Source: Bacteroidota bacterium (lineage in GTDB: Bacteria > Bacteroidota > Bacteroidia > 2-12-FULL-35-15). Taken from it: DNA of 12,607 bases. Position 1 is the first letter of the stretch; every line of letters starts with the position of its first letter. The DNA lies in contig JAIOQD010000380.1 in assembly GCA_021413595.1 (NCBI GenBank), positions 1 through 12,607 of the forward strand, in the 5' to 3' direction. The notes under the pieces were generated by a model. It was not told the origin of the DNA. It saw only the letters and a program-made list of their open reading frames with translations, and ran no database searches. Shown one piece after another: positions 7,639-12,607 of the stretch. Both the position numbers and the translations under genes were made by a program.

Positions 7639-8217
7639 TTATTTTTCAATTTTCGTCCCACTTATTATTCTTGAAACAATACCTTTCTGGTTAGTGAATT
7701 CTGCCATTAACACACCCGCTAAATGTATTCCAATAAATGCTAGTAAATAGTAGATTCCCAAAACGTGGATTTCTTCCATTGATTTTTTTGTTTCTTTTGG
7801 TCCTAATTCTATAATAACTCCTGTTACCAATGAAATTAAAACACAGACATAAAATATCAGATAAGTCCATTTTTGAAATTTCTCCTTTATAGTGAGATTT
7901 CTGGTAAAAGGATTTTGAAACTTCATTTGTCCCAATGTCGGAAGTATGAGGCGAATACTAAATAAGGCAACCAATACATATCCAATATATATATGCCAAT
8001 CCCACATTGGTTGTCTTATTTTTTTTGCTAGTACAATAAGTTGTTCCTGAGATAATACTTGGTCAGTGCTACTCAAATAATCTTGTATGATGGCGGCAAC
8101 ATTAAACTTATTCAACCACGTCAATCTCAAAAAGATAGTTAATAACAATAGAAAAAATGCTATCGCTATCGTCCAATGTATTATTCGATATACTTTAGAA
8201 TACTTTGTCTGTTTCAT
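7639..8217 (-). CDS. b-type cytochrome, cytochrome b561 family membrane protein
   Basis: A 192-residue inner-membrane protein with four hydrophobic spans at about 12-34, 76-93, 117-138 and 152-172. Histidines sit where haem b ligands are expected in prokaryotic cytochrome b561: His14 (YRIIHW), His75 (MWDWHIYIGY), and His151 and His165 in the last span (EEIHVLGIYYLLAFIGIHLA). The family passes electrons between quinol and a partner such as a hydrogenase, a c-type cytochrome or a periplasmic acceptor. No partner gene is next to it. The ATG at 8215-8217 is chosen; an upstream in-frame ATG (8239-8241) lies inside the recombination-site-like repeat. It is flanked by two cassette-type repeats, which suggests a mobile gene cassette. 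No promoter is seen in its short leader, so it may depend on transcription from the toxin-antitoxin cassette upstream. Confidence 0.85.
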   Translation of the reverse strand: MKQTKYSKVYRIIHWTIAIAFFLLLLTIFLRLTWLNKFNVAAIIQDYLSSTDQVLSQEQLIVLAKKIRQPMWDWHIYIGYVLVALFSIRLILPTLGQMKFQNPFTRNLTIKEKFQKWTYLIFYVCVLISLVTGVIIELGPKETKKSMEEIHVLGIYYLLAFIGIHLAGVLMAEFTNQKGIVSRIISGTKIEK

Positions 8218-8237
8218 ATTGTCTGTTTTCGTATGAC

Positions 8238-8324
8238 GCATAACGGTCAAATATGCGATGCCGTGCGTGAGGTTTTAGAGCGGTCGGTAAGGTATAGCAT
8301 ATTTTATGTTAGTTGCCGTTATAT
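8238..8324 (-). repeat. attC-like recombination site between two cassettes
   Basis: In gene orientation, ATAACGG (8322-8316) pairs with CCGTTAT (8246-8240), and AAATATGC (8304-8297) pairs with GCATATTT (8256-8249). Both pairings are perfect. The spacers differ: 11 bases (CAACTAACATA) on one side and 2 (GA) on the other. The central loop is 40 bases. The outer ends read ATATAAC and GTTATGC, each matching RYYYAAC / GTTRRRY at six of seven positions. Nested arms, unequal spacers and a GTT core are the architecture of integron attC sites. No integron integrase lies in the window. Confidence 0.65.
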
Positions 8325-8347
8325 TTTCCACGTTGCACTGTATCGTA

Positions 8348-8792
8348 TTAACTTCTTGCTGTTCTCAAAGCAATAAGTTCGGTCGTGTTAAAAACCCGTT
8401 TGAAGTTTTTCAGTTTAAGTCCGTTATAGAGCTCTTTGTCACCAGTCCACAAATAACCTTTGAGATGTTTCGTTAAAGCTATAAAATCAGAATCATCAAT
8501 GTCGATGTTGGTTGCAATTTCTTCAGCATTAAGCCAAGTCTTTGGTGGGATTAGTTCTTCGTTAATGAAATTTATTTTTTCAAATATTGTGAATCGGGAC
8601 TCTTCGAGTTGGGTGTCCGAAAGTTTTGAAATTCGTTTGAGTTTTTCCCAATGCTTTTCAATTTCGTGTCGCATGTAACTGCAACTATAAAATTCAAAAA
8701 CATTCTCGGAGTTAAAAAGCAGGTCGCCAATTGTCCCTTTGGTATTCAAGAGTGCCGCTAAAAATAATATTTGTGTCAACGATTATTTTCAC
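8348..8792 (-). pseudogene. PIN-domain toxin, frameshifted near its start
   Basis: Reconstructed as a 147-residue PIN ribonuclease toxin of a type II toxin-antitoxin pair. The GTG at 8790-8792 overlaps the antitoxin TGA (GTGA), giving VKIIVDTNIIFS. There the frame is lost, because one extra base in the CC at 8755-8756 (GG in the gene) shifts it. Removing one G restores FSALLNTKGTIGDLLFNS and an uninterrupted run to TAA at 8348. The acidic PIN residues are then all present: Asp6 (VDTN), Glu43 (RHEIEKHW), the Asp cluster 99-102 (IDDSD) and Asp118 (WTGDKEL). As given, the GTG frame stops after about two dozen codons, and the downstream frame lacks Asp6, so the toxin should be dead unless the base is an error. 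Such toxins cleave RNA, often tRNA. Confidence 0.85.
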
Positions 8793-8992
8793 TTTATAAA
8801 TCGACTACGGTTTTTGCTCCACCAGCCCTTCTTAACTTCTTTAGCTAGTTTGTCCACGTCTGATTGCTTGGCCTTGGATTTTGAGGTAGCTTCTTTATAG
8901 CTCAAATAGTCCACAAGCCGTTGCAGTCCTTCTGTGTCCACATAAGATGGCAACCGAATTATGACTTCATTACTTGTTCTTTCTATTAACAT
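8789..8992 (-). CDS. antitoxin of a PIN toxin-antitoxin pair
   Basis: A 67-residue protein, MLIERTSNEVIIRLPSYVDT onward, with a short N-terminal strand for DNA-binding/dimerisation, a central helical segment (EGLQRLVDYLSYKEA) and a basic, Lys-rich C terminus containing KKGWWSKNRSRF. The pattern closely resembles small antitoxins that precede PIN toxins in Bacteroidota. Its stop overlaps the toxin GTG by the GTGA junction, which implies translational coupling and, in an intact pair, antitoxin excess. It is expected to bind and block the toxin and repress the operon promoter. The gene is intact, while its toxin is frameshifted. It lies within a cassette bounded by attC-like elements; toxin-antitoxin pairs are common cargo of integron arrays. 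Confidence 0.78.
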   Translation of the reverse strand: MLIERTSNEVIIRLPSYVDTEGLQRLVDYLSYKEATSKSKAKQSDVDKLAKEVKKGWWSKNRSRFIK

Positions 8993-9013
8993 TGTCGTTC
9001 AATTTTATTTCTT

Positions 9014-9021
9014 CAAAGATA
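9014..9021 (-). promoter_or_regulatory. -7 promoter box of the toxin-antitoxin pair
   Basis: TATCTTTG on the minus strand matches TAnnTTTG exactly, 21 bases upstream of the antitoxin ATG. No clear -33 TTTG is seen. The cassette therefore appears to carry its own promoter. Confidence 0.5.
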
Positions 9022-9072
9022 CGAAAAAAATATTCGATTTAACAGGTAATTTCGCACTTGGCACGTCATCTA

Positions 9073-9088
9073 ATAATGGCAACTAACA
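9073..9088 (+). repeat. half-site related to the attC-like repeat
   Basis: ATAATGGCAACTAACA matches 15 of 16 bases of ATAACGGCAACTAACA, the long arm of the 8238-8324 site, but in the opposite orientation. No pairing partner was found nearby. It may mark the outer edge of the cassette island or be a relic. Confidence 0.5.
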
Positions 9089-9125
9089 AGTTTATATACA
9101 TATGTTTCCTACTTACAAACATTTA

Positions 9126-10091
9126 CTATTTTTTATGTCCTAGATTAAATACCCTTGATATATTAAACCCAAACTTGTAGCCACCATTTAACCAGCTGTC
9201 GGTAGTGTTTGGTATGTAATTATTTTCAATGATTCCGGAAGCATTGGTAAAGTTAAGATGAAAAACATGTCCACCAGTTTCAATTTCAAGACCAATTGCT
9301 AAAGGGTTGTAAAAAGGACTAACCGTATTATTAGTTCTGTATTTTGAAAATATATAATAATAATCAGCAATAATTGCCATACGTTTTGTGATCTTAAAAC
9401 GAAAGCCTGCACCAACAGAAAACAGATCATTGCTTTCTTCTTCAGAATTTTCGGGGTTAACATTGGCAAGAACAAAATTACGATGCTGGAAAGTTGGAAC
9501 TAATTCCATTGAAAAGCGAGGCCCGAATTTACGAGCCACTATTAATTGGCTGGTATAGGAGAAACGATGAATATCATTGTGCTTAAATTCAGGGCTTGCA
9601 GCCATACCGCTATAAAACTGGCTTCCTTCTTGGGGATTATAACTCATATCACCATAAAAGGCCATGGATAAAGGAATATGATTATCCTTTGTTTGGCTTA
9701 ATATTCGATATTTTACTAATCCATCAATTAACTCTTTTTGTTTACTTCTACCAACACCAAGTGTTAAATTATCAGTGATTCCAAAGTCAAATGAAATACG
9801 AATATCTGCTGAGTTATCAAATCCGTAAAGAGTATGAGCACCGCCACCGCTTGCTTCGCCAATGTTTCCAAAACGGTGTGTTACTCTAAAATCCATGGTT
9901 TTAGCCTTTACGGTTTCGGTGGATTGCATATTAATTACTTTACCGGTTTTAAAGGTTGCGATAACTTTTTCATGCGTTTTAACTGTTTCAACAGAATCAA
10001 GCAAACTTAAAAGATCATCCTGTGCAAAAGCAGTACTTGATGACACTGCTAAACTAATAACCACAATTGTTTTTGAGAAAATTTTCATCAT
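9126..10091 (-). CDS. outer-membrane beta-barrel protein, DUF5777 type
   Basis: A 321-residue exported protein. The N terminus is a signal peptide (MMKIFSKTIVVISLAVSSST, cut after AFAQ). The rest alternates short amphipathic strands with aromatic girdles: FRVTHRFGNIGEASGGGAHT, RISFDFGITDNLTLGVGRS, FSMELVPTFQHRNF, FRFKITKRMAIIADYYYIFS, and a closing strand YKFGFNISRVFNL. I recognise the layout as the DUF5777 beta-barrel family of Bacteroidota; its function is not known to me. It starts 9 bases after the stop of the exported YceI gene, so the two are almost certainly one operon, which suggests a periplasm/outer-membrane pair, perhaps in redox or lipid-like ligand handling. The assignment of family rests on pattern memory. 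Confidence 0.8.
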   Translation of the reverse strand: MMKIFSKTIVVISLAVSSSTAFAQDDLLSLLDSVETVKTHEKVIATFKTGKVINMQSTETVKAKTMDFRVTHRFGNIGEASGGGAHTLYGFDNSADIRISFDFGITDNLTLGVGRSKQKELIDGLVKYRILSQTKDNHIPLSMAFYGDMSYNPQEGSQFYSGMAASPEFKHNDIHRFSYTSQLIVARKFGPRFSMELVPTFQHRNFVLANVNPENSEEESNDLFSVGAGFRFKITKRMAIIADYYYIFSKYRTNNTVSPFYNPLAIGLEIETGGHVFHLNFTNASGIIENNYIPNTTDSWLNGGYKFGFNISRVFNLGHKK

Positions 10092-10100
10092 AAGACTTTT

Positions 10101-10649
10101 TTATTTTTTTTTATATGGTTCTAATGTAGCATTCAATTTAACTTCTACATCTTCGGCAATATTTTTCACATACAGGCTTGGCACCTTAATTCCATGGTCG
10201 GCAATATGGATATTAAATTTTGTTGAAATGGTAATTTCCGAACCTTTAATAGTAACTGTTCCATCAATGGTTCTATCCTTTTCAACTCCGTGTATGTTAA
10301 GCTTCCCGGTAACGGTAGTTTTATACTCTCCTTCTTTTGTCCAGTCAATAACTTCATTTATTTTTCCCTTAAAAATGGCACTTGGGAATTTTTCGCTTTC
10401 TGCATAATTTTCGTTAAAGTGTTCCTGCATTAATGGCTTTTCGAATTCAAAAGCAGTCATTGCAATTTTAATTTGAATATCTCCGGTAGATGTATTTAGT
10501 ATGGGTTTAGCCGCTTTATTAATTGCTTCAATATTTTCGAGTGGAGATTCAGAAAAGAAGGTGATCTCACAATTTTTGGCCATGTATATTTGTGCATATA
10601 TGCCGGTGCTTAACACCATTGCTATAACTGATAAAAATATATTTTTCAT
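10101..10649 (-). CDS. YceI family protein, exported (periplasmic)
   Basis: A 182-residue protein with a signal peptide (MKNIFLSVIAMVLSTGIYAQ) followed by a YceI domain: CEITFFSESPLENIEAINKA near the start, MQEHFNENYAESEKFPSAIF in the middle, TVTGKLNIHGVEKDRTIDGT, and a final strand VEVKLNATLEPYKKK. The fold is a beta-barrel that holds amphiphilic isoprenoid-like molecules in known cases. It is a diverged paralogue of the cytoplasmic YceI at 4608-5159, with an export signal. First gene of a pair with the DUF5777 barrel, 9 bases apart. An exact TAnnTTTG box lies 65 bases upstream. Confidence 0.9.
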   Translation of the reverse strand: MKNIFLSVIAMVLSTGIYAQIYMAKNCEITFFSESPLENIEAINKAAKPILNTSTGDIQIKIAMTAFEFEKPLMQEHFNENYAESEKFPSAIFKGKINEVIDWTKEGEYKTTVTGKLNIHGVEKDRTIDGTVTIKGSEITISTKFNIHIADHGIKVPSLYVKNIAEDVEVKLNATLEPYKKK

Positions 10650-10713
10650 ATTTCTTACTTTGAGATTTTATATACATTTCAATAACTATGCCTATTATGG
10701 GTCAACAGTATTA

Positions 10714-10721
10714 CAAATATA
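10714..10721 (-). promoter_or_regulatory. promoter of the exported YceI-DUF5777 operon
   Basis: TATATTTG on the minus strand is an exact TAnnTTTG -7 box. About 18 bases upstream is TTCG, one mismatch from the -33 TTTG. Confidence 0.5.
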
Positions 10722-10950
10722 AAATAATAAGGGTAATTACGAACTCAATTGATAGAATCTTTCATTGTTACTATCGGTTCCGATCAACTAAAACATTGAT
10801 TTAATATAGGTTCGTGAGGCGCTCAATGTCCTTATTTAATGCCTAGTCTCGTTTCTCGACAAGCCAAAATAAACACACGAAGTATCTTAGGCTCTTTTAG
10901 AAGGAATCCCAAATGCTTAAAGACTGAATTCCCGAAACCATAAAAATCGT

Positions 10951-10958
10951 TATATTTG
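10951..10958 (+). promoter_or_regulatory. promoter of gcvT
   Basis: TATATTTG is an exact TAnnTTTG -7 box, 85 bases before the gcvT ATG. The -33 position (around TTCCCG) is poor. Confidence 0.5.
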
Positions 10959-11043
10959 TTCGCCTAAAATTACTGAAGGGCTGATAAGAAAGATAAATAT
11001 TCCCTGAATAAATTTATTTCAATACATACTAAGCAACAAAAAA

Positions 11044-12144
11044 ATGGAAACAACCTCAACTGAATTTAAAAATGTAGCATTGGTAAATAAACATATTTCA
11101 CTTGGTGCAAAAATGGTGCCCTTTGCAGGATATGTTATGCCGGTATCTTATAGTGGATTAAATGATGAACATTTAACTGTACGTAATGCAGTGGGTGTTT
11201 TTGATGTAAGCCACATGGGCGAATTTATTTTAAAAGGTGAAAATGCATTGGATCTTATTCAGCGTGTTACTTCTAATGATGCATCAGTATTAACGGATGG
11301 GAAAGTTCAATATTCCTGTTTACCAAATGAAACTGGCGGAATTGTTGATGATCTATTGTTTTACCGTATTGAGGAGAAAGCATATTTGCTGGTTGTAAAT
11401 GCTTCTAATATTGATAAAGATTGGGACTGGATCCAAAAATACAATACCAAAAATGTAGAGATGCATAATATCTCCGATAAAACATCTTTACTTGCTGTAC
11501 AAGGACCAAAAGCAATTTTAGCCTTACAAAAACTGACGGATATCAACCTTTCTGATATTCCGTATTACTCCTTCAAAAAAGGGAAATTCAACGGAATAGA
11601 GAATGTGATTATTTCAAATACAGGTTATACAGGTGCAGGTGGGTTTGAACTATATTTTGAAAATGAAGTTGCAGAAAAGATGTGGGCTAGTATTTTTGAA
11701 GCAGGTGCCGAATATGGTATTAAACCTATTGGTTTAGGAGCACGTGATACATTACGTTTAGAGATGGGTTTTTGTTTATACGGCAATGATATTGATGATA
11801 CAACATCACCAATTGAAGCGGGTTTAGGCTGGATCACTAAATTCACAAAAGAGTTTACTAACAAAACGACCTTGCTGAACCAAAAAGAAAAAGGTGTTTC
11901 AAAAAAATTAGTTGGTTTTGAAATGATCGATCGTGGTATCCCTCGCCATGATTACCAAATTGCGGATGCTGCCGGTAATATTATTGGTAAGGTTACTTCG
12001 GGTACACAATCTCCCTCTTTGAATAAAGCTATTGGAATGGGTTATGTGAACACCGGCTTTTCAAAAACAGATTCAGAAATTTTTATTTTGATCCGCGATA
12101 AAGCAATAAAAGCAAAAGTGGTAAAAACTCCTTTTTATAAATAA
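11044..12144 (+). CDS. gcvT: aminomethyltransferase, glycine cleavage T protein
   Basis: T protein of the glycine cleavage system in the cytoplasm. It takes the aminomethyl group from the lipoyl arm of H protein and, with tetrahydrofolate, releases ammonia and makes 5,10-methylene-THF. Full length at 366 residues. Conserved blocks: [15 protein letters not shown] (24-38), [10 protein letters not shown] (51-60), GGIVDDLL (98-105) with the folate-site Asp at about 102, [13 protein letters not shown] (193-205), [20 protein letters not shown] (231-250), and the C-terminal barrel with [20 protein letters not shown]. All are intact. The ATG follows a CAACAAAAAA leader with no Shine-Dalgarno sequence. 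The other gcv genes are not in the window. comB follows 59 bases after the stop on the same strand, a likely cotranscript. Confidence 0.98.
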   Translation: METTSTEFKNVALVNKHISLGAKMVPFAGYVMPVSYSGLNDEHLTVRNAVGVFDVSHMGEFILKGENALDLIQRVTSNDASVLTDGKVQYSCLPNETGGIVDDLLFYRIEEKAYLLVVNASNIDKDWDWIQKYNTKNVEMHNISDKTSLLAVQGPKAILALQKLTDINLSDIPYYSFKKGKFNGIENVIISNTGYTGAGGFELYFENEVAEKMWASIFEAGAEYGIKPIGLGARDTLRLEMGFCLYGNDIDDTTSPIEAGLGWITKFTKEFTNKTTLLNQKEKGVSKKLVGFEMIDRGIPRHDYQIADAAGNIIGKVTSGTQSPSLNKAIGMGYVNTGFSKTDSEIFILIRDKAIKAKVVKTPFYK

Positions 12145-12177
12145 GCCCCTCCCCAAGCCTCCTCGAAGGGAAGGGAG
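12143..12177 (+). repeat. GC-rich intergenic repeat, copy 1
   Basis: Begins AAGCCCCTCCCCAAGCCTCC at the gcvT stop codon and ends GAAGGGAAGGGAG. It is of the CCCTCCCC...CGAAGGG...GGGAG type dispersed in Bacteroidota, and is an imperfect inverted partner of copy 2 about 70 bases away. CTCCC (12149-12153) can also pair with GGGAG (12173-12177) within the copy. Confidence 0.65.
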
Positions 12178-12203
12178 ACAATATGTGTTAAAAAGTAGCA
12201 AAA

Positions 12204-12607
12204 ATGGATTTTAATAAATCAGATACAAGCAAAAACACACCATTTAATTCCTCCCCTTCTCCGAAAGGGAGGTTGGGAGGAGCTTTTCATACTGTTGATG
12301 TTTGTTTCTCTCCCTATTTGTACCCTGTTTATCACAAGGCAGAAACCATTGTGGTGGTGATCGACATTTTACGCGCAACATCAGCAATGTGTACCGCTTT
12401 CCACCATGGAGTGGATAAAATTATTCCTGTTGCCTCTGTGGAAGAAGCCGCTGAATATAAAAAACAAGGTTTTTTAGTGGGTGCCGAACGTAATGGTATC
12501 GCCTTAGAAGGCTTTGATTTTGGCAATTCGCCTTTTTCATATACAACAGAAAAAATTAAAGGTCAAACAATTGTTATTTCCACAACCAATGGAACCCAGG
12601 CTATTGA
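12204..12607 (+). CDS. comB: 2-phosphosulfolactate phosphatase ComB, 3' end off the window
   Basis: The visible 134 residues match the start of ComB, the Mg-dependent phosphatase that converts 2-phosphosulfolactate to sulfolactate. In coenzyme M makers that is the second step; many bacteria, including Bacteroidota, have the gene without making coenzyme M. Motifs: VDVCFSPYLYPVYHK (31-45), VVVIDILRATSAMCTAF (50-66), GAERNGIALEGFDFGNSPFS, and ISTTNGTQAI at the edge. The core normally begins almost at the M, but here about 30 residues precede it. Residues 16-28 (SSPSPKGRLGGAF) are encoded by the GC-rich repeat copy 2. ATG 12204-12206 is the only ATG in frame and an in-frame TAA precedes it at 12189-12191. 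TTG at 12273-12275 is an alternative start that would drop most of the extension. Confidence 0.9.
   Translation, partial: MDFNKSDTSKNTPFNSSPSPKGRLGGAFHTVDVCFSPYLYPVYHKAETIVVVIDILRATSAMCTAFHHGVDKIIPVASVEEAAEYKKQGFLVGAERNGIALEGFDFGNSPFSYTTEKIKGQTIVISTTNGTQAI
12248..12286 (+). repeat. GC-rich intergenic repeat, copy 2, inside the comB reading frame
   Basis: TTCCTCCCCTTCTCCGAAAG followed by GGAGGTTGGGAGGAGCTT. Its reverse complement aligns with copy 1 (12143-12177), so the two are inverted copies around the comB start codon. Internal pairing of CTCCCCTTCTCC-type and GGAGG/GGGAGG words is also possible. Confidence 0.7.

Larger units (their letters stand above)
10650..11043. other. 394-base divergent intergenic region between the YceI operon and gcvT
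   Basis: Holds one promoter for each direction (10714-10721 minus, 10951-10958 plus). The middle, 10730-10930, has no gene, repeat or structured RNA that I can recognise. A glycine riboswitch before gcvT was looked for and not seen; only about 80 bases lie between the likely transcription start and the ATG. Confidence 0.6.

Noticed and set aside
9862..10407. 181-codon plus-strand open frame opposite the DUF5777 and exported YceI genes
   Set aside because: It is antisense to two well-supported genes with signal peptides, spans their junction, and has a Ser/Phe/Leu-rich composition typical of antisense shadow.
10959..11043. Glycine riboswitch upstream of gcvT
   Set aside because: Leader is only about 80 bases, and no tandem aptamer-like conserved core is visible.
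1..12607. CRISPR arrays, tRNA or rRNA genes, complete insertion sequences
   Set aside because: No regularly spaced repeat-spacer array, no cloverleaf or rRNA-like stretch, and no transposase frame was found on either strand.

Overview
The window is AT-rich and looks like a chromosomal segment from a member of the Bacteroidota. Three things point there: the protein types (a beta-barrel of the DUF5777 type, a MarR/YceI/pirin cluster, short PIN-associated antitoxins), A/T-rich gene leaders with no clear Shine-Dalgarno sequences, and several promoter-like TAnnTTTG boxes typical of that phylum. The genus cannot be told from the sequence.

Layout. (1) 1-2392, minus strand: clpB, cut by the left edge and broken by an apparent single-base frameshift near codon 73. 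(2) 2489-3313: an intergenic repeat, a small helical gene interrupted by an in-frame TAA, and a long imperfect inverted repeat. (3) 3348-5692, minus strand: a MarR-type regulator, a cytoplasmic YceI-like protein, a muconolactone-isomerase-like small protein and a pirin. The same 12-base dyad, ATGTACATACAT, lies upstream of both the regulator and the YceI gene and is a candidate operator. (4) 5862-7133, minus strand: serS. (5) 7500-9090: an accessory island that looks like two integron-type cassettes. One carries a four-helix b-type cytochrome and the other an antitoxin/PIN-toxin pair. The best recombination-site candidate (8238-8324) has two nested inverted arm pairs with unequal spacers and GTTATGC/ATATAAC ends, as in attC. 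The repeats at 7501-7628 and 9073-9088 look like degenerate relatives. The toxin carries a one-base frameshift that separates its first catalytic Asp from the rest. (6) 9126-10649, minus strand: an exported YceI protein followed by a DUF5777-type outer-membrane beta-barrel, probably one operon. (7) 11044 to the right edge, plus strand: gcvT, then the start of comB. GC-rich inverted repeats lie on either side of the comB start codon, and one of them is translated as part of ComB's amino terminus.

How it fits together. The housekeeping genes (clpB, serS, gcvT, comB) are ordinary core genome. The MarR-YceI-pirin group looks like a small regulon that may respond to stress or small molecules. The 7500-9090 island is the accessory part and the likeliest recent insertion. 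Three of the minus-strand genes carry single-base lesions (clpB, the helical gene, the PIN toxin). Since one of these is clpB, a normally well conserved chaperone gene, assembly error has to be excluded before calling any of them true decay.
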